Positions 57,437-64,000 of a stretch of DNA of 64,000 bases are shown here, one piece after another. Made by a program: the position numbers and the translations under genes. Origin of the DNA: Geobacter sp. (GTDB lineage Bacteria > Desulfobacterota > Desulfuromonadia > Geobacterales > DSM-12255); assembly GCA_009684525.1 (NCBI GenBank), contig WKKR01000004.1, positions 124,001 to 188,000 on the forward strand. The letters run 5' to 3'. The number at the start of each line of letters is the position of its first letter. Position 1 is the stretch's first letter. A model generated the notes under the pieces. The model had not been told where the DNA came from, did no database searches, and saw only the letters and a list, made by a program, of their open reading frames with translations.

Positions 57437-57592
57437 AGCCCCCTCACAAACCTCCTGCACCGGAGTGAATCTGCTTCACTCAGTCCTTGACCAAATTGCT
57501 CATCTGCTTAACAACGTGCATATACATTTGCAGAAAGGATCACGCCAGGGTCAGGGTCACAGGGTCCGCCAACTTGCCAAGTTGAATCCCCC

Positions 57593-57675
57593 TCAAAACG
57601 TCGACTGCTGCATCTTTCTCTTCCCCGCCTCGGCCTGGACACGGTCGATGAGCTGCTTGTCGAAGCTGTCGGATG
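57593..57675 (-). pseudogene. Relic: 3' end of a DUF2059-type gene
   Basis: The minus strand reads SDSFDKQLIDRVQAEAGKRKMQQSTF and then a stop. This matches FDSFVERVIALAQAEAQKRKMQQSAF at the end of the intact gene at 35568. The bases after the stop (CCCCCTCAAAACG on the plus strand) also resemble those after the intact gene. It lies about 90 bases downstream of leader copy 3, with no gene body between. Confidence 0.75.
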
Positions 57676-57765
57676 GGAAGGTTCCCGGTCGGGGTTTGCC
57701 GCTGCGGTCGGGTCGGGCAGACCCGTGGGGCACCTCGTTCGTGCCCTGACGGGAAGACCGGACGC

Positions 57766-58060
57766 AAAAAAGCCGCGCCGGTCAGCTCCTCGCTGACCGA
57801 TGCGGCCATAAATCCTTCGGGTAGTGCTGCTTTCGCCCCCGCATCCTCACCCCATTACATAAACAGTGAAATTACAAGGAGTACTACACCATATGGTCAC
57901 ATATTACAAGGGCAATTACCGGCAGTTCTGACATTGCTGCTGCCTGTTTCCCCAAAGCAGCAATGATTGACGGCTGTTATACAAGAAACCAACATCGCTG
58001 TGTCATCATCTCCCATAAAACATGAGAGAATATCATATGCCATGATGCACATTATCAAAA
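57766..58060 (-). promoter_or_regulatory. Leader RNA element, copy 3
   Basis: On the minus strand: promoter-like TTGATA, 17 bases, TGATAT (about 58034-58062); conserved ATGACACAGCGAT; a 9-bp hairpin CATTGCTGC/GCAGCAATG; P1 GCCCTTGT/GCGGGGGC (57906-57913 with 57835-57842, paired through G-T wobbles); P2 TCCTT/GAGGA capped by TTCACTGTTTATGT; linker ACTACCCGAAGGATT; and a terminator (57792-57806 with 57772-57786, T run 57766-57771). Downstream is only a DUF2059 relic, then the hypothetical gene at 57436. Confidence 0.75.
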
Positions 58061-58092
58061 AACTACGATACTCCCTTGACCCATTACCGCCT

Positions 58093-58722
58093 TCACTCCA
58101 CCGGCTCCACCCTCCCCTCGAAGATCACCGTGTCCCCCTTGAAAAACCGGGCAGCCCCCTGGTGTTCCCAGAAGGTCTCGTTGCCGTTGCTGTAGCGGGC
58201 GCCCGAGGCGGAGGGCGCCGCCGGCAGGGTAACCATCTGCCCGTCCGGCAGGGTGACGTTCACCAGGTCCCGGTCCAGGTCAAAGGTGGCCCTGGCCGTT
58301 TTCCCGTCGGCGGAGTGGTAGACGGCAGATGTTGTGCGCGACTCGGCCACGACCACGACCTGCAGGTCAAAGCGCTCCAGTGGCGGCAGCCCCTTTTCCC
58401 ACGGGCGGCGATAGACCAGTTGGACAGCCGTTGAACCGGCAGCTCGGGCACTGAAGCGGAAGGTGTATTTCCCGCCTGCGCCGGAAAGCGCGGAATCGGC
58501 GACATAGGCCGGCTCGGGATCGGGTGCCAGCACGGCCCGGTCGACTTCAGTCAGTTCCCAGGCATAGCCGGTAGTCGGATTGCCGCCCAGGGTGATGGAG
58601 ACGACCTCTCCCACCGGAACGGTAACGCTCCGGCCGCTGTCCTGCCCGGTCAGATCGAGGGCCGGGGCACTGTCGACAGTGAGCGCCAGCAGCACGAAAA
58701 TGATCGGAAATATCCGGGGCAT
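58093..58722 (-). CDS. Exported double inhibitor: chagasin (I42) domain plus MliC lysozyme-inhibitor domain
   Basis: A 209-residue protein with a signal peptide (to about residue 22). Domain 1 (about 25-122) is chagasin-like: VGEVVSITLGGNPTTGYAWE, the DSALSGAGGKYTFRF loop and VQLVYRRPWEKG, the three loops that block papain-type cysteine proteases. Domain 2 (about 130-208) matches MliC/PliC: TTSAVYHSADGKTARATF, VTLPAAPSASGARYSNGNET and a WEHQGAARF-type segment. It would protect against both host-type proteases and lysozyme. The ATG at 58722 is used because AAGGA is well spaced; another lies two codons upstream. It is last in the operon. Confidence 0.85.
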   Translation of the reverse strand: MPRIFPIIFVLLALTVDSAPALDLTGQDSGRSVTVPVGEVVSITLGGNPTTGYAWELTEVDRAVLAPDPEPAYVADSALSGAGGKYTFRFSARAAGSTAVQLVYRRPWEKGLPPLERFDLQVVVVAESRTTSAVYHSADGKTARATFDLDRDLVNVTLPDGQMVTLPAAPSASGARYSNGNETFWEHQGAARFFKGDTVIFEGRVEPVE

Positions 58723-58746
58723 CCGCATTCCTTCCTCCTCGCCCCC

Positions 58747-59061
58747 CTACAGAGCCGCCTTCGCCGCCTGTTCAAGCGCCTTCATCGCCGCTTTCACCGC
58801 TTTTTGGATGGTCACCTTGCTGCAGACCCTGACCATTGCCCCGCCAGCGGCAAAGGCATCACGTTCGCTCTCCAGCTGATCCCTGAATTCTTCCTCGTTG
58901 ATGGCGCCGGAGATGTAGGCCTGCGCGATCTTCTCCAGGGCAGCCTGCTCGTCGGCCAGCACCTGCTCCATGACCTCCTTCACCTTGGGCCATTCGTCCC
59001 GGAAAACGCCTTCCGCCGCGGACAGCATATCCTTCGCAACCGTGTTGATGTCAAAGCCCAT
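58747..59061 (-). CDS. Small helical hypothetical protein
   Basis: A 104-residue, Ala/Glu/Lys-rich all-helical protein without signal peptide or membrane segment (VFRDEWPKVKEVMEQVLADEQ, VTIQKAVKAAMKALEQAA). AGGAGGGGAG precedes the ATG. It sits 24 bases before the inhibitor gene and 14 after the lipoprotein gene in the operon. No family recognised. Confidence 0.75.
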   Translation of the reverse strand: MGFDINTVAKDMLSAAEGVFRDEWPKVKEVMEQVLADEQAALEKIAQAYISGAINEEEFRDQLESERDAFAAGGAMVRVCSKVTIQKAVKAAMKALEQAAKAAL

Positions 59062-59075
59062 GGTCTCCCCTCCTC

Positions 59076-59531
59076 TCAGTCAGTCGGCCTCTTTGCCCCT
59101 TCCGCCCTGGCCGCGTATTCGAACATCCTCCGGAAGCGGTCCCGGTCGAGTTCGGCGATCGCGTCCTTGTAGGCATCCGTCTTCTTGTGCCGCTCCCGGC
59201 ATTTCTGCCACTGGTCAAGGATCTTCTGTGCAATCTCGGTGGAGTCCTCGTTGAGCTTCCGGACCTTGTTCCGCAGCACCAGGGAACGGAGGTCCCCCTC
59301 GATGTCGCGGTATTCCGCGGCAAAGACCGCATAGCTGCGCCGCTCTTCAGGGGTGTCCTGCAGCTCGGAGTAGAACTGGTCGACCCGCTGCGCATCGGCA
59401 AAGATCAGCTCTTCGGTCCTGGCATCGTAGGGCGCCACCAGCTGCAACGCACACCCCGCCGAGAGTAGTGACAAGAGCACGAGGAAACAGGCAACAACAC
59501 CGGCTTTCATTGGCAATCGCATTCGCTTCAT
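59076..59531 (-). CDS. Hypothetical lipoprotein
   Basis: A 151-residue protein with lipobox LLSAGC (Cys at residue 27) and a helical, highly charged body (TEELIFADAQRVDQFYSEL, EIAQKILDQWQKCRERHKK). GAGAGGAG precedes the ATG. It lies between the adenosine deaminase and small helical protein genes; the operon partners suggest an envelope role. Family not recognised. Confidence 0.75.
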   Translation of the reverse strand: MKRMRLPMKAGVVACFLVLLSLLSAGCALQLVAPYDARTEELIFADAQRVDQFYSELQDTPEERRSYAVFAAEYRDIEGDLRSLVLRNKVRKLNEDSTEIAQKILDQWQKCRERHKKTDAYKDAIAELDRDRFRRMFEYAARAEGAKRPTD

Positions 59532-59583
59532 GGCTTCTCCTCTCTGTAGGCGGGGTCAGCAGACGTTCTGGTCAGATGATCGG

Positions 59584-61341
59584 TCATCGGTTCCCGGACA
59601 GGGACAGGTACCCCGGAGCGACGGCATCCCTGTCAGATCCCCCCAGATATTTCCCGAGCTTTTTCCCGTTGGCCTGCAGGTAGCCGGAGAGTCGCGCCTC
59701 GTAATCCCATTGCGCCCTGGCTTTGGCATTGCCGTCAAGATACGATCTGCATGGCTCGGGAGGATCGGGACTGCCAAGGGGAAGACCGGCGCACTGATCC
59801 ACGGCTTTTTCCGCTGCCAGGTCCAACCAGAGTGCATCCCCGGAGATAAAACTGTACTGGAGGCTCTCGCGCGCCAGCCGTTTCAGATCGGCGAGGGTCA
59901 AGCCGTATCTCTTGAATCCGTAGACCCATTCGCCGGTGTAATCGGCATGGGAGACCCCTTCGTCGTCGGTGGCAAAGGCGGTCGGGACGCCAAGGCTCCG
60001 ATACTGCCGAAACGGATGGTTATCCCCTGCCACACCCAGGATCTGGGCGTTGCTGGTGAACATGATCTCCACCAGGGCGTTCTTGCTCCTCATCAGCCCG
60101 GCTACCTCGGCTTTGTCCGTATCGCTCAGGAAGGCGAATGAAACGCCATGGCCGATCCGCTTCGCCCCTGCCTGCAGGGAGCCGGCAAGGTGGTCCTTGA
60201 GGGCCGGATTGCCGACCCCGACGAAACAGGGGGTGAGCTCGCCCGCATGCAGGGCGATATTGGCACTGGGCAGTATCTTGTGGAAGTACCCGAATATCTG
60301 CATCTGGGTGGCAAAGCTCTGCATCGAGACAGTCGCATCCTCGCCGCTTAAGAGATTCACCCCTGCCACGCGGCTGTCGGTCGAGGCGAGCAGCATGGAA
60401 AATGCCGTCTGGGTGAAGATCTTGGCCAGGTCGGGACTGCCATCCTTTCTGGCCGCATTCCGGTTCACCGCAGCCAGGAAGGCGTACGAAACGCCGCAGG
60501 CCGGGTCTCTCCCTGCGGCTCCGCACCGGAGAAGGGCATTGGTCTTGTTCCGGAACAGGGTGATGTCGTTCTGCGCCCCTGCTACCGCGTCCTTCAACCC
60601 CACGCTCAGCAGGAAATCGTACATGGCGGCATAGTTGTCGCCCTTTTCAAATGAGGCGTTATCCGGATATTTCTGCCGCAACAGGTTGGTGAGGGTATTG
60701 ACTGCCTGGGACTGAAACGAGAGCATGGTTTCCACGTACGACACCGTGTCCTTGTGCGCCTGCTGCAGCAACCGGGCAAGCATCGGTGCCGTATTGCAGG
60801 GGCTGCCGGAGATCGCGCCAAACCTGCCGAAGGTAGCGAAAAACTGGTCGTGTCCCGCCTGGGTATCGGGATAATCGAACTGATACATGGAAAGCGACCG
60901 GACAATCTTCTGCCGGTCCGCGGCATCCGCCTGTACCAATGGCTTGAAGCCGTCGGTGCAGGCGCCGGATGGACCGGCAGCGGCGATGGTGTACATGGAC
61001 GGGGCGATGCGGTCCGGCCCATAGCAGTCGCCATCCGCTTTGCCCAGGGCGATGTACTCTTCCGGCATCATTGTACCGGAGAGATGGTTGTGGATATCGG
61101 CCCCCTTGGGAAACCGGCGCAAGGCCTCCACCAGATCGGGCTGATGCTTGCCTGTTTCGCGGATCAGGTCGAAATAATCGACGACCGCGGTATTGGCCTG
61201 GTCACAACTGATGGCTACGGCTGATGCCTGTGCCGGCGGCGCGGCATAATCCAGTTCAACGGCACAGGCCGCCTGCCCGCCCTGAAGAGCAAACAAAAGC
61301 AGCAGACAGAGCGAACCGGCTGCACTACGTTTTCCGATCAT
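59584..61341 (-). CDS. Exported adenosine deaminase (ADGF/CECR1-like)
   Basis: A 585-residue protein with a signal peptide (about residues 1-28). The metal-dependent amidohydrolase motifs of adenosine deaminases are all visible: ADIHNHLSGTM (two His), ALHAGELTP (His and the catalytic Glu area), RIGHGVSF and TDDEGVSH. It is longer than cytosolic Add (about 335 residues) and resembles the secreted ADGF group. It would turn extracellular adenosine into inosine for purine salvage or signal removal. The ATG at 61341 follows GGAGAA; an ATG six codons earlier is less favourable. Confidence 0.88.
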   Translation of the reverse strand: MIGKRSAAGSLCLLLLFALQGGQAACAVELDYAAPPAQASAVAISCDQANTAVVDYFDLIRETGKHQPDLVEALRRFPKGADIHNHLSGTMMPEEYIALGKADGDCYGPDRIAPSMYTIAAAGPSGACTDGFKPLVQADAADRQKIVRSLSMYQFDYPDTQAGHDQFFATFGRFGAISGSPCNTAPMLARLLQQAHKDTVSYVETMLSFQSQAVNTLTNLLRQKYPDNASFEKGDNYAAMYDFLLSVGLKDAVAGAQNDITLFRNKTNALLRCGAAGRDPACGVSYAFLAAVNRNAARKDGSPDLAKIFTQTAFSMLLASTDSRVAGVNLLSGEDATVSMQSFATQMQIFGYFHKILPSANIALHAGELTPCFVGVGNPALKDHLAGSLQAGAKRIGHGVSFAFLSDTDKAEVAGLMRSKNALVEIMFTSNAQILGVAGDNHPFRQYRSLGVPTAFATDDEGVSHADYTGEWVYGFKRYGLTLADLKRLARESLQYSFISGDALWLDLAAEKAVDQCAGLPLGSPDPPEPCRSYLDGNAKARAQWDYEARLSGYLQANGKKLGKYLGGSDRDAVAPGYLSLSGNR

Positions 61342-61370
61342 GATTTCTCCGATATTCATGTGGCGCCGGG

Positions 61371-61907
61371 TTACCCGACCGCTGCCCCACAGGCAGCATG
61401 CCCCTGCTTCTCCAGCGTGGCACTGACCATAAACGATTCTCCTTCGGCGGCAAAATGAAGCGTGAACGAATCCGCGGGATTCCCCGCAGCAACGGAGTAT
61501 TCCTTGCCGGACACCACCGAAGGGGTGGAGAGTCGGATGTCGGCTCCGCCACAGGAGAGATGCTGCTTCAAGGACCCGGCAGCCATGTTGGCGATCTCAC
61601 CGATTGCATCGCGCACATCGTCGTCGAATTCCTTCACTTCCATCCCCAGCATGCCTGAGGTAAAGACCATTGCCAGGTTCAGGGGGGCATGCAGGCAGAC
61701 CAGGCCATTATAGGTGCCTGCCAGGCCGACCATGGCAGTGACGCAATTTTCGAAACTGATTGGCGGATGATCCTGCCGCGGCAGGTGCTGCAGGTCGTCC
61801 ATCCCCACCATGGTGCTGAACACCTCCTGGATGTTGCTGGTCATGCGGCTGGTCAGTTCGTCTTCGGTAAATCCCAGCGATTCGATAACAGCCTGGTTGA
61901 GAGCCAT
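61371..61907 (-). CDS. CheX-like chemotaxis phosphatase-family protein
   Basis: A 178-residue protein of the CheC/CheX/FliY family. The catalytic-type E-x2-N motif appears once as AIGEIANMAAG, followed by LKQHL; VCLHAPLNLAMVFTSGMLG precedes it. CheX dephosphorylates CheY-P. No che gene is adjacent, so it may serve a remote chemosensory or surface-sensing pathway. AAGGAGG precedes the ATG at 61907. It is the first gene of the operon leading to the deaminase (29 bases apart). Confidence 0.85.
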   Translation of the reverse strand: MALNQAVIESLGFTEDELTSRMTSNIQEVFSTMVGMDDLQHLPRQDHPPISFENCVTAMVGLAGTYNGLVCLHAPLNLAMVFTSGMLGMEVKEFDDDVRDAIGEIANMAAGSLKQHLSCGGADIRLSTPSVVSGKEYSVAAGNPADSFTLHFAAEGESFMVSATLEKQGHAACGAAVG

Positions 61908-62967
61908 GAAATCCTCCTTGCGTGGCGACATAACAACTGTTTGGCAGTACAGATATCCCTGTCGTGGTGGGCTCCATGCACGACATAACTATTTAAAAAA
62001 CAATGACACTATTACAATTTTCACGTATTGACAATAACAGCTACAGATGCACTGTTTCTATTACGCTTTTACTGTAATCATTTTCATGGTTCCTTATACC
62101 ACATAAAATTGCATTTTCTAATGTAGTCAGTCATTTCATTTATGCTGGATGCTTATATTTAATGAGAATGTTGTCTTGGGCTTTGCCCGCCAGTGTGCCA
62201 TGTATGTGTCTGTTATGTGAAAACGTGCCGTTCTGCCATGAACGGCACCAAGCCGATGCTGCACCCGGACGGGCTCTCCTGCCTGTTGGCAGGCATCGAA
62301 AAAAACAGCGGGGCAACCAGGGAAAATTAGAGTGACCTCCTTCCTGAGCTGTCCCGCTCTCCCTGAAACTCTCCCGGACCGGCACCAACGGCATACCGAG
62401 CGGCAAAATACTGCGATACCGCGAGCTAGTACCGTCATATCAAGCAGATTGTGCATGCAGCGCTATATATGTCTATTTTGTAAAGACAATATTGCAGATT
62501 GTCAGAATATTTTACACTTTCATATAAAGGCCGGATTTTACTGAATTATCGGGTGTGACAGGGATAATTTTCAGATTTAATAGAATTATTGTTATGCAAC
62601 TATCCGTATTACAATAGTTTTATTTTCTAAGCCCTGTTATGTTACAGAATGTATTTACCTCACTCATCCAAACTCCCTTCCAGACAAGCCAGCAGACACA
62701 TGGTAATCTCGCCACATATATTCCTTGCAAATCAAATAATTAGCATTCGCATCACTTGCTGAGCGCAGTAACAGCCTGCCTTCAGGCCATAGCCCTTTTG
62801 TCGGATTATATTACACACCTTTTGCCCTAGCCTTATTTATCTAATAATTTTGATACGTTAAACAAAGGTATGTTTTTTGCTAAGAATTTATTAATACTAA
62901 AGGGTCTGTCCTGAATTTTTTTCAAGTGGAATTAAGAAGACTACTCAGGAGAGAAAGGAGCACGACA
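61908..62967. other. Gene-free, AT-rich intergenic region
   Basis: About 1060 bases with no credible gene. A GC-richer island at 62220-62420 shows several hairpins (GCCGTTC-TGCCAT-GAACGGC at about 62228; GCCTG-TTG-CAGGC at 62281) and, on the minus strand, repeated GGA/GGGA motifs followed by CCCCGCTGTTTTTTT, which could end a small RNA. The rest is AT-rich and probably holds promoters for the CheX operon and for the gene at 62968. Confidence 0.5.
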
Positions 62968-64000
62968 ATGTTGAGAATGAAATGTGTTGTGGGGATGATG
63001 AGTCTGCTGATCGTGGCATTTGCATCGCCCGGCTGGTCCGGATATGGCAGCGGGAGTGGCAGCGGTAGTGGAAGTGGTAGCGCATCAACCCTGACCCAGA
63101 GTTCATCTACGACCAGTGTCGATGAAGACTCTGACCGACCGGATTATGCAGGGACTCAGGGGAGTGAAAACAAGCCGGGGAGCGGTAACACCGAACCGGG
63201 AATCAGCATGGGCGACCTGTACGGCGATCTTTACATCATCGTCCGGGACGAGAATGGCGCGCCGATCCTGTACCAATGGGTCTGGGAAAATGGAGTGCCG
63301 GTCAGTTATTACGTCTCCGCAACCGGCTTTGTGCAGCCGATTGCCATTGCGGGGAGCCTGCCGCAATTCAACGACCTGGTCCCCCTGGACATCGAAGGTG
63401 AAATCCCCGATGCCTACGCTGCATATACCCAGGAGGTTGACTTCGGCCGTCTCAATGCTGCCAGGGCTCCGCAGGCATTCCTCGACCGGGCCTATACCGA
63501 GGCGATCAATGCCATCAATGCCGCCGATACGGTAACCACCGACCCGTCCGGGCGGCTGCTTTTGATCAATGACGGTGAGGAAAAGGCCATCGATGCACCC
63601 CGGGAAAACCTGGCACTCTACCAGAAGCTGATGAAAAACGGCTACCTCACGGGATTGACCCGGAGCGCCGCCGATCTGGGCTCCCTGGCGCATCTGCTGC
63701 CGGCTGACCCGGCGGTCGCCGAAACGCCCGACGGAAGCGACCTGCAACTGGCAGCCGCTTTTATTGCCGCTGCCGGCGACAAAACCGGTTCAGTCAATAT
63801 CGACCTGGTGGTCTACCTCAATTCCATCCTCGGCATCAACGGCACCAGCGGCACCGATTATTTCAATTTCACCGGTTTCGCCTACCAGCGACAGCACCGC
63901 CACGGCACGACCCGCGCCCAGGTCCTGCTCGGCCCCTATGCCTACCCGCAGGGAGGGATCTGCTTCACCGTCGGCTGGGTCAACATCATGGGCAAGGTCT
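62968..64000 (+). CDS. Secreted Gly-Ser-rich N-terminus protein, 3' end outside window
   Basis: The frame is open from the ATG at 62968 (AAAGGAG upstream) to the window edge, 344 residues. There is a signal peptide (about 1-24, LIVAFASPGWSG), then a low-complexity YGSGSGSGSGSGSGSA linker and a Ser/Thr/Asp-rich stretch. After about residue 75 a folded part begins: GDLYIIVRDENGAPILYQWVW, LPQFNDLVPLDIEGEIPDAY, LINDGEEKAIDAPRENL, LVVYLNSILGINGTSG. I do not recognise the family. It is probably a surface or extracellular protein. Confidence 0.7.
   Translation, partial: MLRMKCVVGMMSLLIVAFASPGWSGYGSGSGSGSGSGSASTLTQSSSTTSVDEDSDRPDYAGTQGSENKPGSGNTEPGISMGDLYGDLYIIVRDENGAPILYQWVWENGVPVSYYVSATGFVQPIAIAGSLPQFNDLVPLDIEGEIPDAYAAYTQEVDFGRLNAARAPQAFLDRAYTEAINAINAADTVTTDPSGRLLLINDGEEKAIDAPRENLALYQKLMKNGYLTGLTRSAADLGSLAHLLPADPAVAETPDGSDLQLAAAFIAAAGDKTGSVNIDLVVYLNSILGINGTSGTDYFNFTGFAYQRQHRHGTTRAQVLLGPYAYPQGGICFTVGWVNIMGKV

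Noticed and set aside
62136-62456. 106-codon minus-strand frame in the gene desert
   Set aside because: It spans hairpins, lacks a ribosome site and reads as random Arg/Cys-rich sequence.
62880-62967. Insertion-sequence end (GGGTCTGTCCTGAATTT) before the last gene
   Set aside because: It resembles some IS termini, but no inverted partner, target duplication or transposase fragment is visible.

Overview
The window looks like chromosome of a Geobacter-type member of the Desulfuromonadia (GC-rich, delta-proteobacterial). Pointers are a 20-haem-motif cytochrome mixing CxxCH and CxxxxCH sites, a GEMM-I cyclic-dinucleotide riboswitch, a Tat-exported superoxide reductase, many exported proteins and lipoproteins, and dockerin-tailed surface proteins. 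This placement is inference from gene content; there is no rRNA, tRNA or ribosomal protein gene to confirm it.

Layout. 1-10.5 kb is ordinary chromosome: a Kelch-type secreted protein cut by the window edge, a riboswitch-controlled 11-mer-repeat protein, an RRM protein, a cold-shock protein, RdgC, superoxide reductase, glycerate kinase with a D-2-hydroxyacid dehydrogenase, a class II photolyase, an RlmI-type methyltransferase, a frameshifted YciH/SUI1 factor and a YdcF-like protein. 10.8-24.3 kb holds the multihaem cytochrome, Uup, an OmpH/Skp-like chaperone, a CDP-alcohol phosphatidyltransferase, a B12/radical-SAM protein, threonine aldolase, a nucleoside-phosphorylase/transmembrane fusion, a SAM-riboswitch-controlled pair of trans-sulfuration enzymes and an adenosine-specific kinase. 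24.4-31.8 kb carries sbcC and sbcD split by a GxxExxY gene set among short repeats, then an Slp-type lipoprotein, a DUF2235 hydrolase and an SRPBCC protein.

31.8-58 kb is an accessory region. It contains REP-like repeats, gene relics, a zinc-ribbon/nucleoside-deoxyribosyltransferase-like (possibly TIR-like) protein, a pentapeptide-repeat protein, envelope-protein operons, a 2943-residue surface protein, a sulfite dehydrogenase operon (SorA, SorB, cytochrome P460) and a toxin-like protein. Three copies of one promoter-leader-terminator element (about 39.5, 52.6 and 57.9 kb, all on the minus strand) start this region's envelope operons. They share a base-paired architecture with compensating changes. 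Three relics of gene 3' ends (32.4, 42.1, 57.6 kb) show that related operons have been duplicated and eroded here.

58-62 kb is a compact minus-strand operon that looks built for exported functions: a CheX-like protein, a secreted adenosine deaminase, a lipoprotein, a small helical protein, and a chagasin-plus-MliC double inhibitor. About 1 kb of AT-rich, gene-free DNA follows, and then the start of a secreted Gly-Ser-rich protein that runs off the right edge. All functional statements come from reading motifs by eye; no database search was run.
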